From contig CAZVXI010000193.1 in the NCBI GenBank assembly GCA_964631295.1, positions 1-5,723 on the forward strand: a stretch of DNA of 5,723 nucleotides, in the 5' to 3' direction. How positions within the stretch are numbered: the first letter of the stretch is position 1; each line of letters opens with the position of its first letter. The DNA comes from CAZVXI01 sp964631295. Its GTDB lineage: Bacteria; Planctomycetota; Phycisphaerae; Phycisphaerales; SM1A02. Below the pieces are notes generated by a model. That model was not told where the DNA came from, searched no databases, and saw nothing but the letters and a program-made list of their open reading frames with translations. Made by a program: the position numbers and the translations under genes. This document shows positions 1-5,716 of the stretch, in pieces.

Positions 1-103
1 GCACACGGCGATGCCCGACATCACACAAGTCAGACAACGACAATACAATACGACAACCGCGCGCTCCGGAATGAGCGTGACAACTAAATATCAAGGCATG
101 TGA
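1..103 (+). other. Possible 3' end of a rightward gene; unresolved
   Basis: All three rightward frames are open from the left edge for a while. One ends in TAA at 85-87, another in TGA at 101-103, and the third in TGA at 72-74. The frame ending at 103 reads as a Gln/Thr-rich tail ending in TTKYQGM, which is the most protein-like. Third-position GC is only moderate in each frame, so codon use does not decide between them. The stretch from about 20 to 58 is unusually rich in A and C compared with the rest of the window. It could be the last residues of a gene lying outside the window, convergent with the leftward unit, or it could be non-coding. No family was recognised. Confidence 0.2.
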
Positions 104-240
104 TCCCCGGCTCGGGCGGACTGCGCGTGCCGTCCGGTTGGTGGGCTCAGGCGTGTGCAGATGGCAGAAGGTGGTCGTCTCAGACGATGGACGGCGATGT
201 TGACTCTGCGTGACGTTGGCTCGGCTTCATGGAAAGTCGC
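104..240. other. Intergenic stretch downstream of the leftward unit
   Basis: No credible coding region is seen on either strand. A leftward frame is open from 226 to the left edge, but its translation has a shadow-like composition (many Ser, Thr, His, Arg) and no start is evident. This is where transcripts of the DinB-fold gene should end, yet no hairpin followed by a T run is visible. Only short dyads are present, such as CGGAC at 117-121 with GTCCG at 132-136. Confidence 0.5.
175..187. repeat. 13-bp dyad, 6-bp arms around a single central base
   Basis: The sequence TCGTCT C AGACGA is a perfect odd-length palindrome centred on base 181, about 55 bases past the stop of the DinB-fold gene. 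With only one central base it cannot form a good RNA hairpin without losing the inner pairs. It looks more like a protein-binding dyad than a terminator, or it may be chance. Confidence 0.25.
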
Positions 241-768
241 CTACGCTGACAGAATGCGGTGGACGTTGGCTTCGTTCTCGAAAACGGATGGCTGGTTCTT
301 GGCGCGGCGCCAGGCGGAGAGTTGGCCGGTGTGGAACGCACCTTCGCAGAGCAGCACGTGCGCTGCCCAGCGGCCGAGTGTGGGGAAGAATGCCTTGATG
401 CGCTCGTTGGCTACTTCTTTTGCGAGCTCGGCTTCGCCTGCGTTGCGGACATGTTCGCGTAATGAACTACACGAATCGCTGAATGCGGTGATAAGTTCAT
501 CCTTGCCGGGGTAATCAGCGCGATTGCTGGTCGGCGTGCTGCCGCCAACGAACGGCGCGTACCAGGATTCGTCGCGTTGCGGGTTGCCGCCAAGTTCACG
601 GGTGAGGTTGTCCATCGCGAAGGTGAGATGCCCGAGCACCCATGCGGGGTGGTTCGTCAGGCCGGCGGGCTGATCTGCGAACTGTGCATCGTCGATGTCT
701 TCGACGGTACAGACAGCCCATTGTTCGAGCATGGTCGCATGATCAAGGACGGTGTCGAGAAATGTCAT
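241..768 (-). CDS. DinB-fold (DinB/YfiT-like) putative metal-dependent protein, 175 aa
   Basis: This is a four-helix-bundle protein of the DinB superfamily, whose members bind a divalent metal through three His. Some act as thiol-S-transferases or hydrolases; the substrate here is unknown. The visible signatures are GHL at residues 46-48 and the C-terminal helix CEGAFHTGQLSAWRR at 141-155, matching the family's HExxHxGQ-like block. Candidate ligands are H47 and H146. The His normally preceding the Glu is Cys141, although H137 lies one turn earlier. About 175 residues is typical for the family. The ATG at 768 is preferred because GGAG (778-781 on the complement) sits 9 bases upstream; an in-frame TTG at 783 overlaps that site. 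No signal peptide is seen, so it is probably cytoplasmic. It is the last gene of the leftward unit, 54 bases after the AsmA-like gene. It is unrelated to DNA polymerase IV, which shares the dinB name. Confidence 0.85.
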   Translation of the reverse strand: MTFLDTVLDHATMLEQWAVCTVEDIDDAQFADQPAGLTNHPAWVLGHLTFAMDNLTRELGGNPQRDESWYAPFVGGSTPTSNRADYPGKDELITAFSDSCSSLREHVRNAGEAELAKEVANERIKAFFPTLGRWAAHVLLCEGAFHTGQLSAWRRAKNQPSVFENEANVHRILSA

Positions 769-777
769 CGCGTGTGT

Positions 778-781
778 CTCC
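778..781 (-). promoter_or_regulatory. Shine-Dalgarno site of the DinB-fold gene
   Basis: The complement reads GGAG, 9 bases before the ATG at 768. It selects that ATG over the in-frame TTG at 783, which would overlap the site. Confidence 0.6.
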
Positions 782-822
782 AAAGGGTGTGGGCTGATCG
801 GTGGGATTCGTTGGGCAGTTCG

Positions 823-1755
823 TCAAGGCTGACCATCGTCGCTCTGCGTGTTGTCATCGTCATCGTCATCGACGTTGTTGTTCTGATCATTCTTGTTGCC
901 GCCGAGCAGGCCTCCGATGCCTTTTTGAATCTGCTTTCCTGCGTCTTCGAGGGCTTTGCCTGCCTCGCCGGAGATATTCTCACCAAGGTCGCCGATCCCT
1001 CCGGTGATCTGAGTCAGCGATTCACCGGTGAATTGCACTCCGATCTCGCCGATTGAGCTGAGTTGGCCGAGTCCTTGTTCGAGTCCATCAAGCGCGAGGC
1101 CGGGCAAGTCGCCGGCTTTGTTGACGACGGCGGTCAGGATAGCCTTGATCAATACGCCGGAGAGATCCGAGAGCAGTGCGCCTTTTTCGCTCTCACTGCC
1201 GACGTTGGTGAGTTCGATGCGCTCGATGGGCAGCTCTGTTCTGGTGAGCGCACCACCCTCGGGGAGGAGGTCGATGTGCACCATGATGTCGGTGATGGTG
1301 ACTTTCTCGATGACGAATCGCTTGCCGGATTCGTCGGGTGCCGGCTCATCGGTCTCCTCGGTTTTCTTCAGGTTATCGAGAATGGCATCGTAGTTTGCTT
1401 TACCGCCGCGCTTCTCGAGGTTTAAGTCGAGCCCGTCCAGCGTGAGGTGAGGCAGCAAGACGGTTTCTTCACGCAGCGTGCCGAGCGACACTTGCACGGC
1501 TCCGGAGTTCATATCGAGAAACTGCGGCGACTGATATCCATCGGGGTTGGCGACGTTGAGCCCTTGCATGCTGAACTCACCGGAGAGGATGCCAACATCG
1601 GCGCTGTCGAGTGTGGTTGTGACGCCGAGTGCGGTGGTCGCGCCGCGCTCCACTGCGTGCCTGGCGATGGTGTCGATGTAGAGCACAACGCCGCCGAGCG
1701 CGAAGCCCAGCACGACGACGATGATGATGATGATTGCGATGAGCTTTCTGAGCAT
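823..1755 (-). CDS. AsmA-like membrane-anchored protein with acidic C-terminal tail, 310 aa
   Basis: A short positive N-terminus (MLRK) is followed by one strong membrane helix at about residues 5-27, including a run of five Ile and three Val. The remainder should lie outside the inner membrane. Residues 33-130 follow the pattern of the AsmA N-terminal region: a helix after the membrane, ALGV.TTLDSADVGILSGEF, then GLNVANPDGYQSP and repeated short amphipathic strands. AsmA-like and DUF748-like proteins are tied to envelope lipid transport or outer-membrane homeostasis. This one is short, so it may be only the anchor and first repeat. A Pro/Glu-rich linker lies at 132-145. Residues 228-286 are rich in Gly and probably helical, and residues 287-310 are Asn/Asp-rich with six consecutive Asp. 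GAGAGG lies 8 bases before the ATG. Its position after the prenyltransferase suggests co-transcription but does not reveal a function. The AsmA-like assignment rests on pattern, not on alignment. Confidence 0.75.
   Translation of the reverse strand: MLRKLIAIIIIIVVVLGFALGGVVLYIDTIARHAVERGATTALGVTTTLDSADVGILSGEFSMQGLNVANPDGYQSPQFLDMNSGAVQVSLGTLREETVLLPHLTLDGLDLNLEKRGGKANYDAILDNLKKTEETDEPAPDESGKRFVIEKVTITDIMVHIDLLPEGGALTRTELPIERIELTNVGSESEKGALLSDLSGVLIKAILTAVVNKAGDLPGLALDGLEQGLGQLSSIGEIGVQFTGESLTQITGGIGDLGENISGEAGKALEDAGKQIQKGIGGLLGGNKNDQNNNVDDDDDDNTQSDDGQP
853..870 (-). repeat. Hexamer repeat (GATGAC)x3 encoding six Asp
   Basis: Three perfect copies of a 6-base unit lie within the 3' end of the AsmA-like gene and give residues 296-301, all Asp. 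Three Asn codons lie just before it, after one Val codon. Such runs are prone to length variation in steps of one or two residues. Confidence 0.8.
1714..1734 (-). repeat. Trinucleotide run (ATC)5(GTC)2 in the membrane-helix codons
   Basis: On the plus strand this is two GAC followed by five GAT units. Read on the coding strand it gives five Ile then two Val codons within the transmembrane helix of the AsmA-like protein. It is close to the reverse complement of the repeat at the other end of the same gene. Confidence 0.8.
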
Positions 1756-1763
1756 TGGACAAG

Positions 1764-1769
1764 CCTCTC
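1764..1769 (-). promoter_or_regulatory. Shine-Dalgarno site of the AsmA-like gene
   Basis: The complement reads GAGAGG, 8 bases before the ATG at 1755. It supports that start, from which the membrane anchor follows directly. Confidence 0.5.
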
Positions 1770-1784
1770 GTGGGAGTTTCGATG

Positions 1785-1790
1785 ATCATA
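1785..1790 (-). promoter_or_regulatory. Possible internal -10 box before the AsmA-like gene
   Basis: The complement reads TATGAT, five of six matches to the sigma-70-type -10 consensus. A start about 7 bases on would leave a leader of roughly 22 bases containing the Shine-Dalgarno site. No good -35 box lies 16-19 bases upstream. The AsmA-like and DinB-fold genes could therefore be expressed partly independently of the two genes before them, but the evidence is weak. Confidence 0.3.
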
Positions 1791-1840
1791 TCGGGCGTGT
1801 TCGCTTTGCGGTATTGCGGTGCGGGAAAACGAGCAACCCG

Positions 1841-2848
1841 TCAAGTCAGAAGATCGGCGATACCCAGCAGCCCCAGCAGGCAACTGATGACGCCGTTGAG
1901 TGTGAAGAATGTGAGCGCGATCTTCGAGGTGCCCCAGCGGGCGACGGTGGTCTGCTCGACGATCAGCAATGCGAGCACGATGCCGACGCCAAGCCCGAAG
2001 ATGATGCTGAAGCGAACATCAACAAGCACGATGCCGACAAGCAGTCCGACGGCGATCGTGTGCAGCAGCCGGCTGATGAGCAGTGCGCCGCGCTCACCAA
2101 ATCGCGCAGGGACGCTGTACAGGCCATCGCGCTGGTCGATATCGACATCCTGCAACGCGTAGATGATGTCAAACCCGGCGACCCAGCAGAGCACCATGCC
2201 GCTGAGCATCCATAATGCCGGTTGCTGCGCGAGTTGATCGGGGTCGATGGCGATGGCTGCTGCAATCGGGCTGATGGCAAGTGAGGATCCGAGAAACAGA
2301 TGGCAGCCCCATGTGAATCGTTTGAACAGCGCGTATGAACTGATCCACGCGAGCACCGGCAGGCCGAGGATGACCGGCCAGGGGTTCCCGAACAGGATAA
2401 AAAACGCAGCGCACACGAGCATGAATGCGACGGCGTTGGCGATGAGCATGTGCAGCGCAGCGCGCGGCGTGAGCTTGCCGGATGGAATCGCCCGGCCTGC
2501 AGTTCGTGGGTTGCGCACATCAATGTGTTGATCAAGCAGACGGTTGGCGAGCATCGCGACAGTGCGTGCTGCCACCATGGCGAGAATGATAAGAAACAGA
2601 TGCCCTGCATAATCGAGCCCTTGCCGGGCGGGTGCGTGCTCCCAGCCGATGACGACGGGTGGTCCGCCCAGCAGAAATGGCTCCTCCCGAATCAGGACGA
2701 CAGGCCATATCGCCATGCATGCTGCCAGCAACGCGAACGGCAGCGCGAACACGCTGTGTGCGATCTTGATGTCGGCTGCAACAAGACGCAATACCGACCA
2801 TGCCGACATTCCGGATGATGCAGCGGATTGTGCCGGTTCGGCAGCCAT
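1841..2848 (-). CDS. mqnP: UbiA-family prenyltransferase, probable menaquinone-pathway MqnP, 335 aa
   Basis: This is an integral membrane enzyme that should attach a polyprenyl chain to an aromatic acceptor, using prenyl diphosphate and Mg2+. The first Asp-rich motif is at residues 102-110 (NRLLDQHID), followed by NPRTAGRAIPSGKL. The second is at 227-238 (DIIYALQDVDID), followed by GLYSVPARFGERGA. NPRT...R.IPSG together with DIIYALQD is characteristic of the MqnP-like subgroup linked to the futalosine menaquinone route, rather than of typical ubiquinone UbiA. The N-terminal IKIAHSVFALPFALLAA also fits. About eight or nine hydrophobic segments are visible. About 30 extra residues (roughly 50-80, partly polar) separate the first two helices. 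The ATG at 2848 lies 5 bases after the upstream stop and has no clear ribosome site, so translational coupling is likely. An ATG at 2809 is a possible alternative start. No other menaquinone gene is in view, so the acceptor is inferred. Confidence 0.88.
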   Translation of the reverse strand: MAAEPAQSAASSGMSAWSVLRLVAADIKIAHSVFALPFALLAACMAIWPVVLIREEPFLLGGPPVVIGWEHAPARQGLDYAGHLFLIILAMVAARTVAMLANRLLDQHIDVRNPRTAGRAIPSGKLTPRAALHMLIANAVAFMLVCAAFFILFGNPWPVILGLPVLAWISSYALFKRFTWGCHLFLGSSLAISPIAAAIAIDPDQLAQQPALWMLSGMVLCWVAGFDIIYALQDVDIDQRDGLYSVPARFGERGALLISRLLHTIAVGLLVGIVLVDVRFSIIFGLGVGIVLALLIVEQTTVARWGTSKIALTFFTLNGVISCLLGLLGIADLLT

Positions 2849-2853
2849 GCTGG

Positions 2854-3765
2854 TCAGCCCATCGCGAGGGTCTTGCTCGGCCAGTCAGTCGTGGTTGCCA
2901 GTTGTTTCGCAAACTGCTCGACCGTGATGCACGGCCGATACAGGTCCATACCGTTCACATCCTTGGGGATCTGCGTGACATGGTTGTATGTCATGTCAAG
3001 CAGATGTTTGAGATAGTGCATTGGCGGCATGACAAGTGCGCCTGCCAGCAGCGCTGGCCCCGGGATAGGCGTGATGATGTACCGCTTGCCAACATGCTCA
3101 GCGAATGTCTTGCATGCATCTTTCATTGAAAGCGCATCTGCTCCTTGGCACAGGTATGTCTGGTTGATTGCATCACGCGAGCACAGGGCCGCGCACACCT
3201 GCTTGCCGTAGTCTTCGCCGGCGAGCCAGTACAGCGGTTTCTTCGGCGCAGGCAGCACGAACAGGTGCGGACCGACGCCGAACAACGGCAGCGACTCCAT
3301 AAACCATGTCGGGCGGAAGATCGTGTATTGCAGCCCGGACTCGATGAGCGCCCGCTCTGCTTCAAGTTTGGCGTCTGCAACCCACCACTCGCCAGTGGCA
3401 GATTCGCCCACGCCCATCGCCGAGAGTTTGAGCACGCGCGGCACGCTTGCGATTTTCGCGGCAGCGATGATGTTCTTCACGCCCTCGACATCCGGGTCCC
3501 AACCCGGTCGCTTTGTGGCCATCCGGTTTGGCAGCGACGTGTAAATCGCGTCGATATCGGTCATGGCGTCGACAAGTGAATCTCGGCTGGTGAGGTCGCC
3601 GCGGATGATCTCGCACTCCTCGGGCAGCAGGGCCTCCGCCCTGACGGGTTTTCGCGTGAAGATGCGCACGTGAATACCTTCGCGGGCGAGTTGCCGCACG
3701 ACTGGCCGGCCGATCAGCCCGGTGCCGCCGAACACGAGGACGCTGTTGATCTTCGATCTGCTCAT
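2854..3765 (-). CDS. NmrA-like atypical short-chain dehydrogenase/reductase family protein, 303 aa
   Basis: The N-terminal Rossmann fold carries the NAD(P)-binding motif GGTGLIG at residues 13-19. An Arg-containing strand end follows (RIFTRKP, 34-40), often associated with NADP(H) preference, then RGDLTSRDSL at 55-64. LKLSAMGVG at 112-120 and TIFRPTWFMESL at 148-159 are typical of NmrA/NDUFA9-like atypical SDRs. The usual catalytic YxxxK is not intact: Lys133 is present (ADAKLEAERAL), but the position four residues before it is Val129. Members may be reductases, redox sensors or non-catalytic subunits. Length is normal for the group and no membrane segment or signal peptide is evident. It is the first gene of the leftward unit, 5 bases from the prenyltransferase gene, so a role in handling the prenylated product or quinone is possible but unproven. 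No Shine-Dalgarno site precedes the ATG. Confidence 0.85.
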   Translation of the reverse strand: MSRSKINSVLVFGGTGLIGRPVVRQLAREGIHVRIFTRKPVRAEALLPEECEIIRGDLTSRDSLVDAMTDIDAIYTSLPNRMATKRPGWDPDVEGVKNIIAAAKIASVPRVLKLSAMGVGESATGEWWVADAKLEAERALIESGLQYTIFRPTWFMESLPLFGVGPHLFVLPAPKKPLYWLAGEDYGKQVCAALCSRDAINQTYLCQGADALSMKDACKTFAEHVGKRYIITPIPGPALLAGALVMPPMHYLKHLLDMTYNHVTQIPKDVNGMDLYRPCITVEQFAKQLATTTDWPSKTLAMG

Positions 3766-3850
3766 GATCGGCGATGGTAGCGGCGAGGTCGCGAGGCGTC
3801 AGGTGCGTTGTTGATCACACGAGGCGACCGACCACACGACGATCGGCGAT
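3766..3850. repeat. Direct 10-mer GATCGGCGAT, two copies in the divergent spacer
   Basis: Identical copies lie at 3766-3775 and 3841-3850, the first between the candidate -10 box and the ATG of the SDR gene. A third copy at 1852-1861 lies inside the prenyltransferase coding end, so the word may simply be common in this genome. Possible operator pair; low confidence. Confidence 0.25.
3774..3802 (-). promoter_or_regulatory. Candidate promoter of the leftward unit
   Basis: The complement reads CTGACG (3797-3802), a 17-base spacer, then TACCAT (3774-3779). Each box matches the sigma-70-type consensus at four of six positions, including the TGAC core of the -35. Only 8 bases separate the -10-like box from the ATG at 3765, so transcription would start at or next to the start codon. 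This fits the absence of a Shine-Dalgarno site. Confidence 0.4.
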
Positions 3851-3907
3851 CCGGCATTGCTTGTGCGAGTCGAAGCGTGACGAGTCGCGCCGCTTCACCG
3901 CGGCGGC

Positions 3908-3936
3908 TTGCTTCGATTGCCCGCTGCTGGAATACT
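3908..3936 (+). promoter_or_regulatory. Candidate promoter of proS
   Basis: TTGCTT (3908-3913), a 17-base spacer and AATACT (3931-3936) resemble -35 and -10 boxes, with three and four matches respectively. Only 6 bases lie between the -10-like box and the ATG at 3943, so transcription would begin at the start codon. No Shine-Dalgarno sequence is seen upstream of the ATG. Confidence 0.35.
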
Positions 3937-3942
3937 CTCCGC

Positions 3943-5505
3943 ATGGCAAGCCAGACGCAGAAGAAGCCCAAGACCGCCATCACGCCCACCCGCGAGGAAA
4001 ACTACCCCGAGTGGTACCAGCAGGTGATCCGCGCTGCGGACCTTGCCGAGAACTCGCCAGTGCGTGGCTGCATGGTCATCAAGCCATGGGGCTACGCCCT
4101 GTGGGAGAACATGCAGCGGCAGCTTGACGACATGTTCAAGGCAACCGGGCACCAGAACGCATATTTCCCGTTGTTCATCCCGCTTTCGTTCCTCGAACGC
4201 GAGGCGGAACATGTTGAGGGCTTCGCCAAGGAATGCGCGGTCGTGACGCATCATCGGCTCATACCCGGCAAAGACGGCGGCTTGATTCCCGACCCGGCTG
4301 CGGAACTTGAAGAGCCGCTCATCGTGCGTCCCACAAGCGAGACGATCATCGGCGAGACCTTTTCCAAGTGGGTCGAGAGTTATCGCGATCTGCCACTGCT
4401 GATCAACCAGTGGTGCAACATCGTCCGCTGGGAGATGCGCACGCGGCTGTTCCTTCGCACCGCCGAGTTCCTCTGGCAGGAAGGGCATACCGCGCATGCG
4501 ACGGAAGCAGAGGCGGTCGAAGAGACACACCAGATGCACCGCGTGTATGCGGAGTTTGCAGAGCAGTACATCGGCATGCCCGTGGTGCGCGGCGAGAAAA
4601 CCGCGGGCGAACGTTTCCCCGGCGCGGTGCGCACATACTCGATTGAAGCAATGATGCAGGACCGCAAAGCGCTGCAGGCGGGCACATCGCACTTCCTCGG
4701 GCAGAACTTCTCGAAAGCCGCTGACATCAAGTTCCTCGGCGAAGACGGCCAGCTTCAGCATGCGTGGACGACATCATGGGGCGTGTCCACCCGGCTTGTG
4801 GGCGGGCTGATCATGACGCACAGCGATGATGATGGTCTGGTTCTGCCCCCAAGGCTCGCGCCCGCGCACGTCGTGATTGTGCCTGTGACACACCGTGCCG
4901 ATGATCCACAGCAGGTGATCGACTATTGCAACGCCCTGGCCGATGAGTTGCGCGCTGTGCAGTATGATGGCAAGCCTGTGCGCGTCGAAGTCGACATGCG
5001 CGACATGCGTGGCGGCGACAAGATCTGGTCATGGATCAAGAAGGGCGTGCCCGTCCGGCTCGAAGTCGGCCCGCGCGACATGGCCGACGATGCCGTGTTC
5101 ATGGGCCGGCGCGACAAGACCCCCAGGGACAAACAGTCGATGAAGCGAAGCGAGTTCATTGCGACTGTTGCCACGCTGCTCGAAGAAATGCAGGGGAATC
5201 TCTTCGAGCGCGCGACAGCGCTGCGCAGCGACAACACCCGAACCATCGATGATCGCGAAGACTTTGAGGCATTCTTCGCGCCGCCCGCGGTTGGTGAGAA
5301 TCAGCCCGTGCCGATTCACGGCGGGTTCGCGCTCGCACACTGGTGCGGAGATGCCCAGGTCGAGAAACAAATCAACGATGATCTGGGTGTGACGATTCGA
5401 TGCATCCCGAACGAAGGCGAACTGCCCGAGTGCGATGAGCCGGGCACGTGCATCTTCACCGGGAAGCCGAGTGCCCAGCGCGTGGTGTGGGCGAAGGCGT
5501 ATTGA
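3943..5505 (+). CDS. proS: Prolyl-tRNA synthetase, archaeal/eukaryote-type (ProS type 3), 520 aa
   Basis: This class II aminoacyl-tRNA synthetase charges tRNA-Pro with proline in the cytoplasm. The class II core carries a motif 1 region at about residues 47-84 (KPWGYALWENMQ), the proline-site RPTSET at 129-134, motif 2 at about 160-185 (WEMRTRLFLRTAEFLWQEGHTAH) and motif 3 at 287-307 with Arg304 (DGLVLPPRLAP). The anticodon-binding domain follows at about 308-410. The C-terminal domain has four Cys (468, 487, 497, 503), matching the zinc site of this type. The protein ends in WAKAY, agreeing with the conserved terminal Tyr that reaches the active site in the Thermus enzyme. The long editing insertion of E. 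coli-type ProRS is absent. The ATG at 3943 is chosen because MASQTQKKPK...REENYPEWYQQVI matches the normal N-terminus. An in-frame TTG at 3808 would add 45 Arg/Ser-rich residues unlike the family. Confidence 0.97.
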   Translation: MASQTQKKPKTAITPTREENYPEWYQQVIRAADLAENSPVRGCMVIKPWGYALWENMQRQLDDMFKATGHQNAYFPLFIPLSFLEREAEHVEGFAKECAVVTHHRLIPGKDGGLIPDPAAELEEPLIVRPTSETIIGETFSKWVESYRDLPLLINQWCNIVRWEMRTRLFLRTAEFLWQEGHTAHATEAEAVEETHQMHRVYAEFAEQYIGMPVVRGEKTAGERFPGAVRTYSIEAMMQDRKALQAGTSHFLGQNFSKAADIKFLGEDGQLQHAWTTSWGVSTRLVGGLIMTHSDDDGLVLPPRLAPAHVVIVPVTHRADDPQQVIDYCNALADELRAVQYDGKPVRVEVDMRDMRGGDKIWSWIKKGVPVRLEVGPRDMADDAVFMGRRDKTPRDKQSMKRSEFIATVATLLEEMQGNLFERATALRSDNTRTIDDREDFEAFFAPPAVGENQPVPIHGGFALAHWCGDAQVEKQINDDLGVTIRCIPNEGELPECDEPGTCIFTGKPSAQRVVWAKAY

Positions 5506-5534
5506 TACGGATCACAACGCTGGTCGAATGTTCA

Positions 5535-5563
5535 TCGCTCGATCAGCCGCGCAGGTCGAGCGA
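5535..5563. terminator. Inverted repeat at the convergent gene ends, possible bidirectional terminator
   Basis: TCGCTCGA (5535-5542) and TCGAGCGA (5556-5563) form a perfect 8-bp stem with a 13-base loop, 29 bases after the proS stop and overlapping the stop of the convergent leftward ORF. An overlapping alternative stem pairs GGTCG (5554-5558) with CGACC (5565-5569). No T run follows on either strand, so intrinsic termination is uncertain. Confidence 0.3.
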
Positions 5564-5716
5564 GCGACCGATGTGCAGCGATGTGCCAGCTTCGATCCGG
5601 TCGGCTGCCCGCGTGTACATTGCAAGAGCCGGGCCGCCGGCGCGACTCTCCGCTCCATTGAAGTCAACCGGCTGATCAACCCGCGCGGCGATCAGTTCGT
5701 TCACCTGAGTCGACAT
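5543..5716 (-). CDS. Small hypothetical protein, 57 aa from the first visible ATG; may begin beyond the window
   Basis: A leftward frame is open from the right edge to TGA at 5543-5545. From the ATG at 5716 it reads MSTQVNELIAARVDQPVDFN, then a Gly/Ala-rich middle and ...GTSLHIGRSLDLRG at the end. Its mixed hydrophobic and charged composition looks more protein-like than that of the antisense shadows in this window. Only seven bases are visible upstream of the ATG, so neither a ribosome site nor an upstream extension can be judged. No signal peptide or membrane helix is seen and no family was recognised. It is convergent with proS, with a 37-base gap between the stops. Confidence 0.5.
   Translation of the reverse strand: MSTQVNELIAARVDQPVDFNGAESRAGGPALAMYTRAADRIEAGTSLHIGRSLDLRG

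Noticed and set aside
2..226. Leftward open frame running off the left edge
   Set aside because: Its translation is rich in Ser, Thr, His and Arg with no hydrophobic core pattern and no supported start; it resembles a chance open frame in GC-rich DNA.
155..514. Rightward 119-codon open frame at the left
   Set aside because: It is antisense to the DinB-fold gene, which has clear family motifs; the Ser/Arg-rich product has no recognisable features.
577..1056. Rightward open frame with a hydrophobic IVIVIDVVVLIILV stretch, which could suggest a membrane protein
   Set aside because: The stretch is the antisense of the Asp/Asn repeat tail of the AsmA-like gene; the rest overlaps real genes on the other strand.
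3808..3942. N-terminal extension of proS from a TTG
   Set aside because: The 45 added residues are Arg/Ser-rich and unlike ProRS, and the normal family N-terminus begins at the ATG at 3943. The stretch also overlaps the candidate promoters.
3895..4761. Long antisense open frame (288 codons) opposite proS
   Set aside because: It lies opposite the conserved catalytic core of proS and mirrors its codon bias, with no recognisable domain.
5448..5675. Rightward 75-codon open frame after proS
   Set aside because: It starts inside the proS coding end and has a shadow-like Arg/Ser/Pro composition.
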